DNA from: Bacillus changyiensis
GTDB taxonomy: Bacteria > Bacillota > Bacilli > Bacillales > Bacillaceae
Length of the DNA stretch: 64,000 nucleotides
Assembly (NCBI RefSeq): GCF_027706145.1
Contig: NZ_JAQFWW010000002.1
Location: forward strand, 124,001-188,000
Direction of reading: 5' to 3'
How positions within the stretch are numbered: the first letter of the stretch is position 1; every line of letters starts with the position of its first letter. The notes beneath the pieces were generated by a model, which searched no databases, was not told the DNA's origin, and worked only from the letters and a program-made list of their open reading frames with translations. A program made the position numbers and the translations under genes. Of this stretch, positions 28,802-38,275 are shown piece after piece.

Positions 28802-29698
28802 TTATGCTTTAGCTTGCCGTTTTTTTGAAGCTTCATTTACTTGCTCATCTGCATGATATGAAGAGCGGACAAGTGGACCGGCTTCACAATGACTAAAGCC
28901 TTTTTGCATGGCAATTTCTTTTAATTCTGCAAATTCATCTGGATGGTAGTATTTTTCTACTTTAATGTGTTTTCTTGATGGCTGTAAATATTGACCGATC
29001 GCCATAATATCAACATTGTTTGCGAGAAGATCATCCATTGTTTCAATGATCTCAGCTTTTGTTTCGCCAAGCCCGATCATCATGCTTGATTTTGTCGGAA
29101 TATCAGGTTGCATTTCTTTCGAACGGCGCAACAGCTCTAAAGAACGATCATATGTAGCTCTGGCACGAACTCTCGGTGTAAGGCGACGAACTGTTTCAAT
29201 GTTGTGGTTCAAAATATCGGGCCGAGCTTCCATTAATATTTTTAAGTTTTCTTCATCTCCCCCCATATCAGAAGGGAGCACTTCAATTGTTGTAAAAGGA
29301 CTTTTTCTCCGGACGGCGCGTATCGTTTCAGCGAAAATACCTGCTCCTCCGTCTTTTAAGTCATCGCGTGCAACTGCTGTAATAACGGCATGCTTTAAAT
29401 TCATCATGCTGACTGAATCAGCGACACGTTCCGGTTCATTTAAGTCAAGTTCTGTTGGCAGTCCCGTTTTCACCGCACAGAAACGGCAGGCTCTCGTACA
29501 GACAGATCCGAGAATCATAAAAGTTGCTGTTCGTCTGACAGCCCAGCATTCGTGAATATTCGGACATTTTGCTTCTTCACAGACCGTATGTAGGTTTTGA
29601 TCTCTCATCATTTTTTTTAAGCCCGTATAATTCTCATTTGTATTGAGTTTAATTTTAAGCCATTCGGGTTTTCTAAGATACTCGTCTTTCTTTGCCAA
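28802..29698 (-). CDS. lipA: Lipoyl synthase
   Basis: Radical-SAM enzyme inserting two sulfurs into protein-bound octanoate to make lipoate for the dehydrogenase complexes and GcvH. The auxiliary cluster cysteines are Cys40, Cys45 and Cys51 ([12 protein letters not shown]); the SAM cluster cysteines are Cys67, Cys71 and Cys74 (CTRACRFC). The C-terminal RSSYHAD serine motif is present. A TTG at 29698 ([14 protein letters not shown]), nine bases past GGAG, gives 298 residues, the B. subtilis length. The auxiliary cluster is consumed each turnover, so it depends on Fe-S carriers such as YutI and YutM. Confidence 0.97.
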   Translation of the reverse strand: MAKKDEYLRKPEWLKIKLNTNENYTGLKKMMRDQNLHTVCEEAKCPNIHECWAVRRTATFMILGSVCTRACRFCAVKTGLPTELDLNEPERVADSVSMMNLKHAVITAVARDDLKDGGAGIFAETIRAVRRKSPFTTIEVLPSDMGGDEENLKILMEARPDILNHNIETVRRLTPRVRARATYDRSLELLRRSKEMQPDIPTKSSMMIGLGETKAEIIETMDDLLANNVDIMAIGQYLQPSRKHIKVEKYYHPDEFAELKEIAMQKGFSHCEAGPLVRSSYHADEQVNEASKKRQAKA

Positions 29699-29933
29699 TT
29701 CCATCATCTCCACTCGTTGTAGTCAAGTTTTACAGTGTTCATGTTATGTTCTTTGTGCCGTCTGGAACCGCTTAAATAAATGAGATCCTCGTCTAAAAAA
29801 ACTTTAACACAGTACAAATCATGGGACAAGAGATTGGTTTTGAACCATCACAAATTGCAAATATTTTCTTATTATTGTTTTTCTCGTCAGACGTAAACTA
29901 TACATATTCAATTGGAAAGGAGTTAAGGACACT

Positions 29934-30923
29934 GTGAAAGTTGTATTATCCGTTCTCATCCTCCTTTTAGTCATCGGCCAACCTTGTGCTTTTGGGAAGG
30001 AAAAGAAGAAAGAAGCGGATTACGAAAAAAGGATGGCACTTTATCAAAAAACAGAGGCTGCAACCCAAATCCCTTGGTATGTCTTCGCAGCTGTTGATCA
30101 ATATGAAATCAATATTCGTAAAAACCGCAAAGATTTACCAAAGCAATCAGGGTATACTGGAATCTACATTCCGCAGAGTGTATGGAGCGGACCTGAAAAT
30201 CCCAACCTGGATGATACCGCCCCTCTCAGTATTAAAGTATTTGATGGAATTGGAATGGATGGCAACGGAGACGGACGGGCGGATTCAAATGATGATGAAG
30301 ATGTCCTTTATACATTTGGACAATACTTATTGACATATGGAAAAGATATTGAAAACATCCGCATTGGGCTATGGGAATTTTATGAGCGGGATCAAACGGT
30401 CGGAATCATCTCTGGATTCATCAAACTTTTTGAAAAATATGGCCGGATTGATTTAGGAGAACACGCCTTTCCTCTTCCGGTCAAAACGATTTACAGTTAC
30501 AGAAGCACATGGGGTGATGCTCGCGGCTTTGGAGGGAGACGGATTCATGAGGGAACTGATTTATTCGCCCATTTTGGTCTCCCTGTACGCTCCACATGCT
30601 ATGGGATCATTGAAATGAAAGGTTGGAATCGGTTTGGCGGCTGGAGAGTCGGTATCAGGGATATCCATAACACATATCACTATTTCGCCCATCTGAATGG
30701 TTTTAGTAAAGGACTAGAAACCGGTCAAATCGTTGAACCTGGACAGGTAATTGGCTCAGTTGGAAACACCGGATATGGTCCACCTGGGACAGCCGGAAAG
30801 TTCCCACCTCATCTTCATTATGGTATGTACAAAGACAATGGACGGACTGAATGGTCTTTTGATCCATATCCACATCTAAAAGCATGGGAACGGAAAGATA
30901 TTCGAAAAAGAAAAAAGCGTTAA
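29934..30923 (+). CDS. lytH: Sporulation peptidoglycan endopeptidase LytH (M23 family)
   Basis: 329 residues with a signal peptide or anchor (1-20). The M23 metallopeptidase domain at about 185-315 has HxxxD (His205, Asp209 in RIHEGTDLF) and HxH (His293, His295 in PPHLHYG) zinc ligands. In B. subtilis LytH cuts L-Ala-D-Glu to give the single-alanine side chains of spore cortex. Residues 109-120 (DGNGDGRADSND) form a textbook EF-hand calcium loop. GTG start, behind GGAG. Expected to be under mother-cell sigma-K control, which I did not verify. Confidence 0.93.
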   Translation: MKVVLSVLILLLVIGQPCAFGKEKKKEADYEKRMALYQKTEAATQIPWYVFAAVDQYEINIRKNRKDLPKQSGYTGIYIPQSVWSGPENPNLDDTAPLSIKVFDGIGMDGNGDGRADSNDDEDVLYTFGQYLLTYGKDIENIRIGLWEFYERDQTVGIISGFIKLFEKYGRIDLGEHAFPLPVKTIYSYRSTWGDARGFGGRRIHEGTDLFAHFGLPVRSTCYGIIEMKGWNRFGGWRVGIRDIHNTYHYFAHLNGFSKGLETGQIVEPGQVIGSVGNTGYGPPGTAGKFPPHLHYGMYKDNGRTEWSFDPYPHLKAWERKDIRKRKKR

Positions 30924-30930
30924 AAAATGA

Positions 30931-30967
30931 ACATCCCTATTCTTGCAAAAAGCATGAATAGGGATGT
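30931..30967 (+). terminator. Terminator between lytH and the NSS transporter pair
   Basis: ACATCCCTATTC / GAATAGGGATGT perfect 12-bp stem, 13-base loop, between convergent genes. Confidence 0.85.
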
Positions 30968-30971
30968 GTCG

Positions 30972-31082
30972 TTAGGCCTTGCTCTTTTTATGTTTTATTA
31001 CTGCATTTGTGATACTTAAAGCCAATCCTCCCCAAATGATCAAGATGCCTACTGTCATCATTACAATTGAAGCATCACTCAT
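30972..31082 (-). CDS. Small subunit of NSS amino-acid transporter (MetS-like)
   Basis: 36 residues: MSDASIVMMTVGILIIWG, then GGLALSITNAVIKHKKSKA. One transmembrane helix with a basic cytoplasmic tail, the shape of the MetS small subunit described for methionine/alanine NSS importers in Corynebacterium. Its ATG overlaps the stop of the large transporter by four bases (ATGA), so the two are translationally coupled. Probably needed for activity or stability of the transporter. Confidence 0.8.
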   Translation of the reverse strand: MSDASIVMMTVGILIIWGGLALSITNAVIKHKKSKA

Positions 31083-32605
31083 GAGGAAACCTCCTTATCT
31101 TGATAAAGTGAATACGTAGATGCACTCTTCCATTTAGAGAAAGAAAGCAGAAACCCGACAACAATCACACCAAGTGCAACAGACCAGCCCCATTTTAAGA
31201 GAAATTCCACCGGCATGCCTCCATAAGCAGATGTCAAATTAGTTTTAATATTGTCAAACATCATATATCCTAACACGAGCGGTGTGACAATACTTAAACT
31301 GATTCTCCACCATCCACCAAGCTGAATATCAGAGACTGAATTGGCATAATTTTGCAGCGTTTTCAACTCTCTTGCAAACCAGGCAATGACAATCACTTCA
31401 ATTAAACCTGCAAGTGCCACTCCAAAATTATTAATAAAATAATCTGCAGCATCTAGGAAGAACAGTCCACCTTTTGTAGCAAACACAAGTGAACAAAGTG
31501 CTGCTAATCCTCCGCCGAACAAGACAGCTTTTCTTCGCGAAATATTAAATTTATCCTGTATAGCGGCAACATATGTTTCAGAAATGGAAATGAGAGATGT
31601 TAAACCTGCTAATACGAGCGAACCAAAGAACAAAAATCCGAAAAGTGCATTAAATGCCGGAAATTCATTAATGATTTGTGGAAATACGACAAATGCCAAA
31701 CCTACACCTGATGAAACAACTTCTTTTACAGGTACACCTTGCTGTGCCGCCATAAAACCTAACGCACTGAAAATACCAATTCCCGCTAACAGTTCAAATG
31801 ATGAATTTCCAAATCCAGTAATAAATGCATTATTGGTAATATCCGATTTTTTTGGTAAATAGCTAGAATACGTAATCATGATGGCAAATGCAATGGATAG
31901 ACTAAAGAAGATTTGGCCGTAAGCGGCAACCCAAACCTTTCCATTTGTAATTTGACTCCAGTCAGGTGTAAAAAATGCTTCAAGCCCTTTTCCTGCTCCA
32001 TCCAATGTGATCGAATAAATGACAATGATTAAAAACAACACACCTAATAATGGTAGAAAAATCTTGTTTGCGGTTTCGATCCCTTTTTTAACACCTGCAA
32101 ATAAAATACCTAATGATATGATCCAAACAATTGCAAGAGGAATCAGGACACCAGGAACAAAACCACCAAATTGACCAATAACGCCTCCACTCATATCAAT
32201 TCTATCTAAATAGTCTTTCATTAGGAAATTTTCAGTATTTTTACCCCATCCTAAATTCAGAGAAAAGACTGCATAAGATACTGCCCAAGCAACAATAACT
32301 GCATAATACGTGGAAATGACAAATGATATAGCAACCTGCCACCAACCAAGCCATTCTTTTCCTTTTCCCATTCTTGCAAACGATAGCGGAGCTGACCCCC
32401 TATATTTATGGCCAATTGAAAATTCCATAATCAAAAGTGGAATTCCAGCTGTTAGGAGGGCAAACAAATATGGAATAAAAAATGCGCCTCCTCCATTTTC
32501 ATAAGCTACAGCAGGGAATCTCCAAATGTTTCCCAAACCGATAGCGGAACCGACTGCCGCCATAATAAAACCTGCTCTTGTTCCCCACTGTGGACGGTGA
32601 TCCAT
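31079..32605 (-). CDS. Sodium-dependent NSS-family transporter
   Basis: 508 residues, 12 transmembrane helices. The N-terminal AAVGSAIGLGNIWRFPAVAY is the Na+ and substrate site of the neurotransmitter:sodium symporter family. Such bacterial transporters import amino acids such as methionine, alanine or tryptophan; the coupled MetS-like small subunit points to a MetPS-type methionine/alanine importer. Substrate not proven by sequence. GTG/ATG-proximal ribosome site GGAGG lies just upstream. Confidence 0.9.
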   Translation of the reverse strand: MDHRPQWGTRAGFIMAAVGSAIGLGNIWRFPAVAYENGGGAFFIPYLFALLTAGIPLLIMEFSIGHKYRGSAPLSFARMGKGKEWLGWWQVAISFVISTYYAVIVAWAVSYAVFSLNLGWGKNTENFLMKDYLDRIDMSGGVIGQFGGFVPGVLIPLAIVWIISLGILFAGVKKGIETANKIFLPLLGVLFLIIVIYSITLDGAGKGLEAFFTPDWSQITNGKVWVAAYGQIFFSLSIAFAIMITYSSYLPKKSDITNNAFITGFGNSSFELLAGIGIFSALGFMAAQQGVPVKEVVSSGVGLAFVVFPQIINEFPAFNALFGFLFFGSLVLAGLTSLISISETYVAAIQDKFNISRRKAVLFGGGLAALCSLVFATKGGLFFLDAADYFINNFGVALAGLIEVIVIAWFARELKTLQNYANSVSDIQLGGWWRISLSIVTPLVLGYMMFDNIKTNLTSAYGGMPVEFLLKWGWSVALGVIVVGFLLSFSKWKSASTYSLYQDKEVSS

Positions 32606-32742
32606 AAGCTTCCTCCTTTACCTTTTTGAAACATCAGAAAAAAATGAATTTTCTAATTATTATTATTATTGATTAGTATATACAGTCTTTCTACCTATGT
32701 CAAAATATTTTTTCTGGTAATTAAAAGTACAAAACTAAAAAA

Positions 32743-32770
32743 GCATTCTGCCTTATATTCAGCAGAATGC
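32743..32770 (-). terminator. Terminator of the yunC gene
   Basis: GCATTCTGC / GCAGAATGC stem, 10-base loop, followed on the minus strand by TTTTTTAG. Confidence 0.85.
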
Positions 32771-32780
32771 CTTAGAAATT

Positions 32781-33086
32781 TTATTTTTTCATCTTTAAAA
32801 GTGCCTCTTTTCCACTTATCCCTGGGTAAATGCCAAGTTCTTTAGCTGCATCTGTCACAGATTCAAGCGGAGCTTCAAGAAGCTGGTCAATCGTTCTGAC
32901 ACCGACTGCTCTGGCGGCGACAATCTTGCGATCCTTTAATCTATCGTTTAACAAGGCAACATCAAGCGCTCCACACATAATATATCCATCATCATTTGTA
33001 ATGGCCATAAAATTTGTTTTTGGCAACTTGACCGTTATAGCTGTAAATGATTGACCTTCAATCATGATTGGAGTTAAATTTACCAT
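32781..33086 (-). CDS. yunC: YunC family protein (DUF1805)
   Basis: 101 residues, small alpha/beta protein: LPKTNFMAITNDDGYIMCGALDVALLND and RKIVAARAVGVRTIDQLLEAPL are the family core. Function unknown despite a known fold in the family. As in B. subtilis it precedes yunD-yunE-yunF, all on the minus strand here in reverse order. Confidence 0.9.
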   Translation of the reverse strand: MVNLTPIMIEGQSFTAITVKLPKTNFMAITNDDGYIMCGALDVALLNDRLKDRKIVAARAVGVRTIDQLLEAPLESVTDAAKELGIYPGISGKEALLKMKK

Positions 33087-33143
33087 TGTAATCCCTCCTT
33101 TACCATTAATCTATGATAAAACAAGGGACTTGTTCCGATAGCC

Positions 33144-34511
33144 TCATTTTGATTGATGTAAAGCCTTTAGCTTCCATGCCAAAAGATCGCGCAAAAATTC
33201 AGGCATAAAATATTCAATATGTTTGGCTGTACGAATCAGCGGAAAAAATTTTCCGAGTGTGAACATATCAATTGTGGCAAGTGTATAGGTGAGGTCAGTT
33301 TCCACGTTTGCCCCATTGATTGTTAGCTTTTCAAGATTTAGTCCAGAGTAAATCATTTTCCCCATTACCTTTCCACGAAAGCCAAGTCCTTTGATCTGAA
33401 GCTGTTCCATTTCATTTGTTGACGCCTGATGAATGATTTCCTTTATCTCCATCCCTGTTAACTTTAATTTAATAGGGTTGATCGGATGTGGACATATCCT
33501 ATGTAAATCAGCTTTCATTACTGGACCTTTTGGAAGGGATTGAAGAAGAATGCCGGCATTGACCATGCCGATGTCAGCCTCACACCATTCCCGTAAGGCC
33601 TCCGCTAACAGTTGTGGCAAGCTAGACGTCTGAAACCAGTTCGTGACGAGGGGATCATCCAGTACGGCTACTTCTTCCTCGAGGATCTTTTGAGCGTCTT
33701 CTTTTTTTTGATAGAGAAAACCTCTTGTTTCTTCTGATTCACCTTTCCAATCTGTTGTCTTCAAAACACTTGCCTTCATGTTTGCCATTGTCTTTGTTGT
33801 GCTGTTAAACGTCAACTCGACATGACCGGTGTAGTGCCCATATTTTTCGGCACAAGCTAGCAAAACCCCATTTTTCAACATCCCGTTTTCTAATAAGTGA
33901 TGGGTGTGGGATCCTAAAATCACATCGATTTCTGGAAATCGTTCGGCAACAAGCTGATCATCTAATATTCCTAAATGAGAAAGAAGAATCTTTACATCAG
34001 CTTCTCCTTCTACCTCTTTCAACATACTGGCGATGCTTTCAAAAGCATCTGTCACTTCCCAATCAAGCTGTTTATAAATCGGGTAATATGGAACTGTTAC
34101 CCCAAGAATAGCAATGGACCGTCCGCTTTTAAGCATTTTTATCAAATACGGTTGTGCCCATTGCGGTCTATTCCCAAAACGATCAAACAAATTAGAAACA
34201 ATAACCGGAAATTCTGCATCGTCATAAAGTTTATTCAGTTCTTGGTGCGGCAGTGTGATCCCTTCATTATTCCCAATTGTTACAGCATCATAACCAAGAC
34301 GGTTTAACAACTTGACATTGACTTTTCCGAAAGACGCTTCAGAAATAGGATGACACCTGTCCATATGATCACCGATATCAAACAGCAGCACATCTTCATC
34401 ATCAGCGATATGTTTCTGTCTTTGTTTTTCAAGGTAATCAACGATCTTCGGCCAGTTTTCAAAATGACTGTGCAGATCATTTGTGTGATAAATATGGAGC
34501 TTTTCCCTCAT
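33144..34511 (-). CDS. yunD: Metallophosphatase of the 5'-nucleotidase family YunD
   Basis: 455 residues, cytoplasmic (no signal peptide), unlike secreted UshA. The two-metal site is formed by YHTNDLHSH, DIGDHMD, GNNEG and GSHTHH; canonical 5'-nucleotidases have GNHE, so one His is Asn here. A C-terminal 5-nucleotidase domain follows (after about residue 290). Substrate could be nucleotides or 2',3'-cyclic nucleotides. 58 bases separate it from yunC. Confidence 0.9.
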   Translation of the reverse strand: MREKLHIYHTNDLHSHFENWPKIVDYLEKQRQKHIADDEDVLLFDIGDHMDRCHPISEASFGKVNVKLLNRLGYDAVTIGNNEGITLPHQELNKLYDDAEFPVIVSNLFDRFGNRPQWAQPYLIKMLKSGRSIAILGVTVPYYPIYKQLDWEVTDAFESIASMLKEVEGEADVKILLSHLGILDDQLVAERFPEIDVILGSHTHHLLENGMLKNGVLLACAEKYGHYTGHVELTFNSTTKTMANMKASVLKTTDWKGESEETRGFLYQKKEDAQKILEEEVAVLDDPLVTNWFQTSSLPQLLAEALREWCEADIGMVNAGILLQSLPKGPVMKADLHRICPHPINPIKLKLTGMEIKEIIHQASTNEMEQLQIKGLGFRGKVMGKMIYSGLNLEKLTINGANVETDLTYTLATIDMFTLGKFFPLIRTAKHIEYFMPEFLRDLLAWKLKALHQSK

Positions 34512-34532
34512 GCAATATCTCTCCCTAGCGTT

Positions 34533-35351
34533 TTAACTGAATATGCCTTGATAGACTAATCTGAGTCCGATTAAAATGAGAACCAACCTTAAAATCACCA
34601 CGATCGTTTTTGTATTCATTTTTTTATTAATGATAGCGCCAAGCTTTCCACCGTACCAAGCTCCTGGGATCAGTGCCAAAGCATATAGCCAATTGACATG
34701 ACCTGATATGACATGACCGAGGGAGCCTGTGACAGATGAAAGAAAAATAATGAACATAGATGTGGCTACAGCAACCCGTGTTGGGAATAAGAAGATAAGT
34801 AACATCGCTGGAACCATTAATGATCCTCCGCCAATCCCAAATAAGCCACCAAGGAAACCGACAACAAAAGCAATCGCGATTCCAAAGATTGGCTGATAAG
34901 AATATGTATAATCATTTCCTTCATCATTTTTAAATGTTCTGATCACACCAATATGTTTTTTTTCTGCCGTTTTCTCTTTTTTCTTAATCATTAATGACAA
35001 AGATAATAAAATCATAAAAATTCCAAACGATAGGGAAAATGAGGAAGAGCTGAAGTACTTCGAGACATGCGCCCCAATGATACTGCCCGGTCCTGACCCG
35101 ATAAAAAAAATAAGCCCGCTCTTATAATCAACGGTTTTATACTTCATATAAGTGATGGTCGAGGAAAGACCTGTAAAAATGATGACAAACAGAGATGTTC
35201 CCACTGCTATTTGCGGCGTAATATGATCAAACATCGCTATGCCTGACAAAAAAAGCAGTGAAGGAACGATGACAATTCCGCCCCCAAGACCAACTAGTCC
35301 GCCGATGGTTCCCGCAATAAAACCGAGAATAATCAGTATGATGTATTCCAT
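34533..35351 (-). CDS. yunE: TauE/SafE-family membrane permease YunE
   Basis: 272 residues, eight predicted helices. The duplicated motif GGLVGLGGGIVIVPSL (N-half) and GGLFGIGGGSLMVPAM (C-half) defines the TauE/SafE family of sulfite/sulfoacetate exporters. Substrate unknown. Twenty-one bases from yunD and 17 from yunF, so likely one operon. Confidence 0.92.
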   Translation of the reverse strand: MEYIILIILGFIAGTIGGLVGLGGGIVIVPSLLFLSGIAMFDHITPQIAVGTSLFVIIFTGLSSTITYMKYKTVDYKSGLIFFIGSGPGSIIGAHVSKYFSSSSFSLSFGIFMILLSLSLMIKKKEKTAEKKHIGVIRTFKNDEGNDYTYSYQPIFGIAIAFVVGFLGGLFGIGGGSLMVPAMLLIFLFPTRVAVATSMFIIFLSSVTGSLGHVISGHVNWLYALALIPGAWYGGKLGAIINKKMNTKTIVVILRLVLILIGLRLVYQGIFS

Positions 35352-35368
35352 AAAAAGTCCTCTTTTCT

Positions 35369-36226
35369 TTAACTAAATAAATCGAGCTGTCTTGGTGCAA
35401 GTCCTTTATATTCTAGGTTCAACAGCTCCATCATTTGTTTACCATTTTGTGCTGCATCTCCACCAGAATTGTTATTAAACAGGAGATAGAGTTGTTCAGA
35501 TTGCTTCTGAAGTAGCTGTAAATTTTGCTTCCAGTCTTGTAACTCTTGTTCATGATATAAATATAAATATCTAACCTCTCGCCAATTTTGCCCTGAAGAT
35601 GGTCTTACCCAGCCTTCTTTATTTCGACCATGAAAGCGGATCAGCGTTTTATCGCTATCTGTCGCGTGAAGTACAGTCGGAATACTTCCTTCACCAATTT
35701 GAGGTTCATCACAAATACTATGAATCCATTTTTGTTCTTCCATAAAAGCCAATGTTTTATCATAGACTTGGGGCATAAACCATGAACGATGCCTAAATTC
35801 AAGCGCACACGGAATATCTCCCATTTTTTCTTTGCACCATCTTAAGTAATGGACATTTTCTTTTCTGCAATCAAACCAAGGTGGGAACTGGAACAACACC
35901 ATTGCTAACTTTTTTGCTTTTTTATATGGTGTCAATGAAAGTTTAAAAGCATCAAACATCTCATCTTTTGACTGAAAAGGAATCTCTCCACGCTGATGAC
36001 CGGTCATCCCCTGATAAGCCTTCATGATAAATTGAAATGATTCAGGTGTTTCTTTTACCCATTTCTCATTGTTCCTTTCCGGTTGAATGGCATAAAAACT
36101 TGCATCAAGCTCAACGATTGGAAAATGAGATGAGTAAAGTGTCAGCTTCTTTTGATTGCTCGTCTTAGGTGGGTACAAGCTATCATGATCCCCCCACCCT
36201 GTTAATCCGATATAAATCAACGACAT
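35369..36226 (-). CDS. yunF: DUF72 family protein YunF
   Basis: 285 residues, TIM-barrel-like DUF72. Hallmarks are YIGLTGWGDHDSLYPP at the N-terminus, LEFRHRSW mid-protein and YLLFNNNSGGDAAQN near the end. Some DUF72 members have been linked to nucleic-acid or sugar processing, but no activity is established. Last upstream gene of the yunF-E-D-C group. Confidence 0.9.
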   Translation of the reverse strand: MSLIYIGLTGWGDHDSLYPPKTSNQKKLTLYSSHFPIVELDASFYAIQPERNNEKWVKETPESFQFIMKAYQGMTGHQRGEIPFQSKDEMFDAFKLSLTPYKKAKKLAMVLFQFPPWFDCRKENVHYLRWCKEKMGDIPCALEFRHRSWFMPQVYDKTLAFMEEQKWIHSICDEPQIGEGSIPTVLHATDSDKTLIRFHGRNKEGWVRPSSGQNWREVRYLYLYHEQELQDWKQNLQLLQKQSEQLYLLFNNNSGGDAAQNGKQMMELLNLEYKGLAPRQLDLFS

Positions 36227-36301
36227 TCACCTCTCTTCCTAGTTTATCATAGGTTTTTTTTAGAATCTTATATTTAGACCTAGCTTTCCCTAAAAAAAGC
36301 A

Positions 36302-36315
36302 GCCGGAATCCCGGC
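36302..36315 (-). terminator. Short terminator of the membrane protein gene
   Basis: GCCGG / CCGGC stem; read on the minus strand it is followed by TGCTTTTTTT. It lies just past the stop at 36319. Confidence 0.75.
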
Positions 36316-36318
36316 CAC

Positions 36319-36852
36319 TTAATCTTTTCTTCTTGGAAAAAGCGTAAAGCTAAAACTATAAAGAAAATCGACTGCAAGGATGATCGTCCACATGAAAGCG
36401 GTCTGAACTAATGGTTGAGTTCTTGCAAAATCTCCGATAAATAAATGCATTCCACCTAAAATTGGGGTACCAATCAACCATGCAAGTAAGTGACGGTACC
36501 AGCCCGCTCGCTCTTTTTGGGCATGTTCTTTGCCAAATCGCGGTCCTTTCTCAGGCTTTGGCCCATTTGCAAAACGATATGCGAATCGAACATCCGCCCA
36601 TCTCACCATGCGACTACCAAAAGCGACACTAACTCCAATATAAATAGCAGCTAAGCCGTGTACAACATTGGCTTTAGCACCATGATACAAATCGACACCT
36701 GTGGCAATTAATAAAACTAAATCTAATACAGGTGTTAAAGCAAGTAACAACAAACTCGTTTTTTTCATCTTGAGAATGTATCGAAAACATAATCCCAACA
36801 AAATCAAGACCCAAAAACCAATTTCACAAGCAATGATAAGTAAACCAATCAT
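36319..36852 (-). CDS. YmcC-like four-helix membrane protein
   Basis: 177 residues with hydrophobic segments near 1-27, 31-52, 63-81, 120-140 and 148-168 and a basic loop (MVRWADVRFAYRFANGPKPEK). The layout resembles B. subtilis YmcC, a membrane protein of unknown function; the match is from recall. It is divergent from a TetR-type regulator, which probably controls it. The start has no other in-frame competitor. Confidence 0.7.
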   Translation of the reverse strand: MIGLLIIACEIGFWVLILLGLCFRYILKMKKTSLLLLALTPVLDLVLLIATGVDLYHGAKANVVHGLAAIYIGVSVAFGSRMVRWADVRFAYRFANGPKPEKGPRFGKEHAQKERAGWYRHLLAWLIGTPILGGMHLFIGDFARTQPLVQTAFMWTIILAVDFLYSFSFTLFPRRKD

Positions 36853-36880
36853 GTTAAATGTCCCCCGCTCTTTTTATAAT

Positions 36881-36938
36881 ACAAGTGTGCTAAAAAATAA
36901 TAACACAAATTCACGTAATAGTACAACTGTGTTATAAT
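36881..36938. promoter_or_regulatory. Probable TetR operator and tetR promoter
   Basis: TAACACA (36901-36907) and TGTGTTA (36928-36934) form a perfect inverted repeat. ACAAGTGTGCTA and ACAACTGTGTTA are similar direct copies (36881, 36923). TATAAT at 36933-36938 serves tetR and overlaps the right arm, so binding would block transcription. Inferred autoregulation. Confidence 0.5.
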
Positions 36939-36944
36939 CATTTT

Positions 36945-37541
36945 ATGCCTAAAATTGTTGATCACGAAAACCAAAAAGAAAGAATTGCTGAAGTTGTCTG
37001 GAACATTATTCATAAAGAAGGTCTGGAACAGTGCACTGTTCGAAAAATTGCAAAAGAAGCAGGGATTTCAGCAGGGTCTATGCGCCACTACTTTCCAAAC
37101 CAAGCAAAACTGTTGATTTATTCCATGCAGCTCGTCGTCAATCGAGCTAAAACACGAATCGATCAGCTGACATTTACAGAAACACCAGAAAAAAATGCAA
37201 AACAGCTGCTCCTTCAGCTCTTACCTATAGATGCTGAAAGGAAGTTAGAAATGGAAGCATGGTTTTCATTTACAGCCAAATCAATGAGTGACCCTGAGCT
37301 AAAACAGCTAAGGAAGGAGATGAATGAAGGAATTTTTTCAGCTTGTCAAATGGCTGTTGAAGCACTGTGCCCGTCGCAAAGTGAAATGGAAAGGAAAAGG
37401 GAAACAGAACGTCTCTATGCATTGCTCGACGGACTGGCACTTCATGCAATTTTGGAGCCTGACCGTGTCACACATGAGATGATCGATTCTGTATTGACAA
37501 ATCATTTACAAAGCTTGTCTCATAAAAAACGAAGCCAGTGA
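36945..37541 (+). CDS. TetR/AcrR-family transcriptional regulator
   Basis: 198 residues. N-terminal HTH at about 10-55 (RIAEVVWNIIHKEGLEQCTVRKIAKEAGISAGSMRHYF), a BetI-like C-terminal ligand domain. Likely represses the divergent membrane protein gene and itself. No ribosome site is visible and the -10 TATAAT ends six bases before the ATG, so the mRNA may be leaderless. Confidence 0.92.
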   Translation: MPKIVDHENQKERIAEVVWNIIHKEGLEQCTVRKIAKEAGISAGSMRHYFPNQAKLLIYSMQLVVNRAKTRIDQLTFTETPEKNAKQLLLQLLPIDAERKLEMEAWFSFTAKSMSDPELKQLRKEMNEGIFSACQMAVEALCPSQSEMERKRETERLYALLDGLALHAILEPDRVTHEMIDSVLTNHLQSLSHKKRSQ

Positions 37542-37557
37542 CAGTCTCCACTGGCTT
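37532..37557 (+). terminator. Terminator of tetR
   Basis: AAGCCAGTG / CACTGGCTT stem overlapping the last codons and stop of tetR, followed by TCTTAT. Confidence 0.8.
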
Positions 37558-37745
37558 TCTTATGCTTATTTCATTGATGGAATACATGATGATCAAAATA
37601 CCTTGACAGCGTTTGTAGCTGAGTTAGAAACCAAGGAGATAGAAGAAAGCATCATATCATCACACAGCTATCTATCAAGAAAATAAAATGAATCGGAAAC
37701 ATGTGAAACGAATGTGAGAATGGTTCATTTTAGGAGGTAGAAGAC

Positions 37746-37863
37746 ATGTTATCAACAAGTACAACCAGTTCAAGAATTGACAGAGGAGCTCACCCAAAAT
37801 CTTGAGGAATATCGTCATACACAAGCAATGCTTGAGGCTATCCATATCCAGCATGATTATTAA
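37746..37863 (+). pseudogene. Small gene with a one-base insertion
   Basis: ATG at 37746 behind AGGAGGT, an excellent ribosome site. The first frame stops after 20 codons. Removing one base right after the ATG gives a continuous helical product (YQQVQPVQELTEELTQNLEE ...) of about 39 residues to TAA at 37863. Likely a recently broken small gene. The remaining gap to 38235 holds no gene. Confidence 0.45.
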
Positions 37864-38235
37864 TAAAGTATCGATTTAAAATACTCTCATCAAAACCTTC
37901 GGAATTCGATTTTCAAAATATTTTACTTCACGATACCAAATGTCGATATAGCACTGGCAATAACAGCAATTTTGCAACAAAATAAATGATGAAGACCGAT
38001 GATTTTCAGTCTGATTTAAAAACGAAACTTTGAAAAATTGTGTCTGCGAAAATACATGTTTAAACGGAAAAAACGTTGTTTTAAATGACATGATCTTTTG
38101 ATGGAATGCACTCGCCAGTTTTTAGCACACATTTGTTAAAGGGATGAGTGCTAACTAAAATCGTTTAAAACAGTCTGACATACGGATCACTTCAATTAGC
38201 CGCTTTCCTTGTCATTTTGTCCACAAAAACATTGT

Positions 38236-38262
38236 GCCCCGTCCATCCTAGCAGAACAGGGC
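38236..38262 (-). terminator. Terminator of the FAD subunit gene
   Basis: GCCCCGTCC / GAACAGGGC stem using two G-U pairs in RNA, then a T-rich stretch on the minus strand. Confidence 0.65.
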
Positions 38263-38275
38263 CTTTTCTTGTTTA

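Noticed and set aside
29016..29555. 179-codon plus-strand frame opposite lipA
   Set aside because: Antisense shadow of a highly conserved gene with all six lipoyl synthase cysteines on the minus strand.
38122..38154. CIRCE-like heat-shock operator TTAGCACAC...GAGTGCTAA
   Set aside because: Arms match nearly, but the spacer is 15 bases instead of 9 and no heat-shock gene follows.
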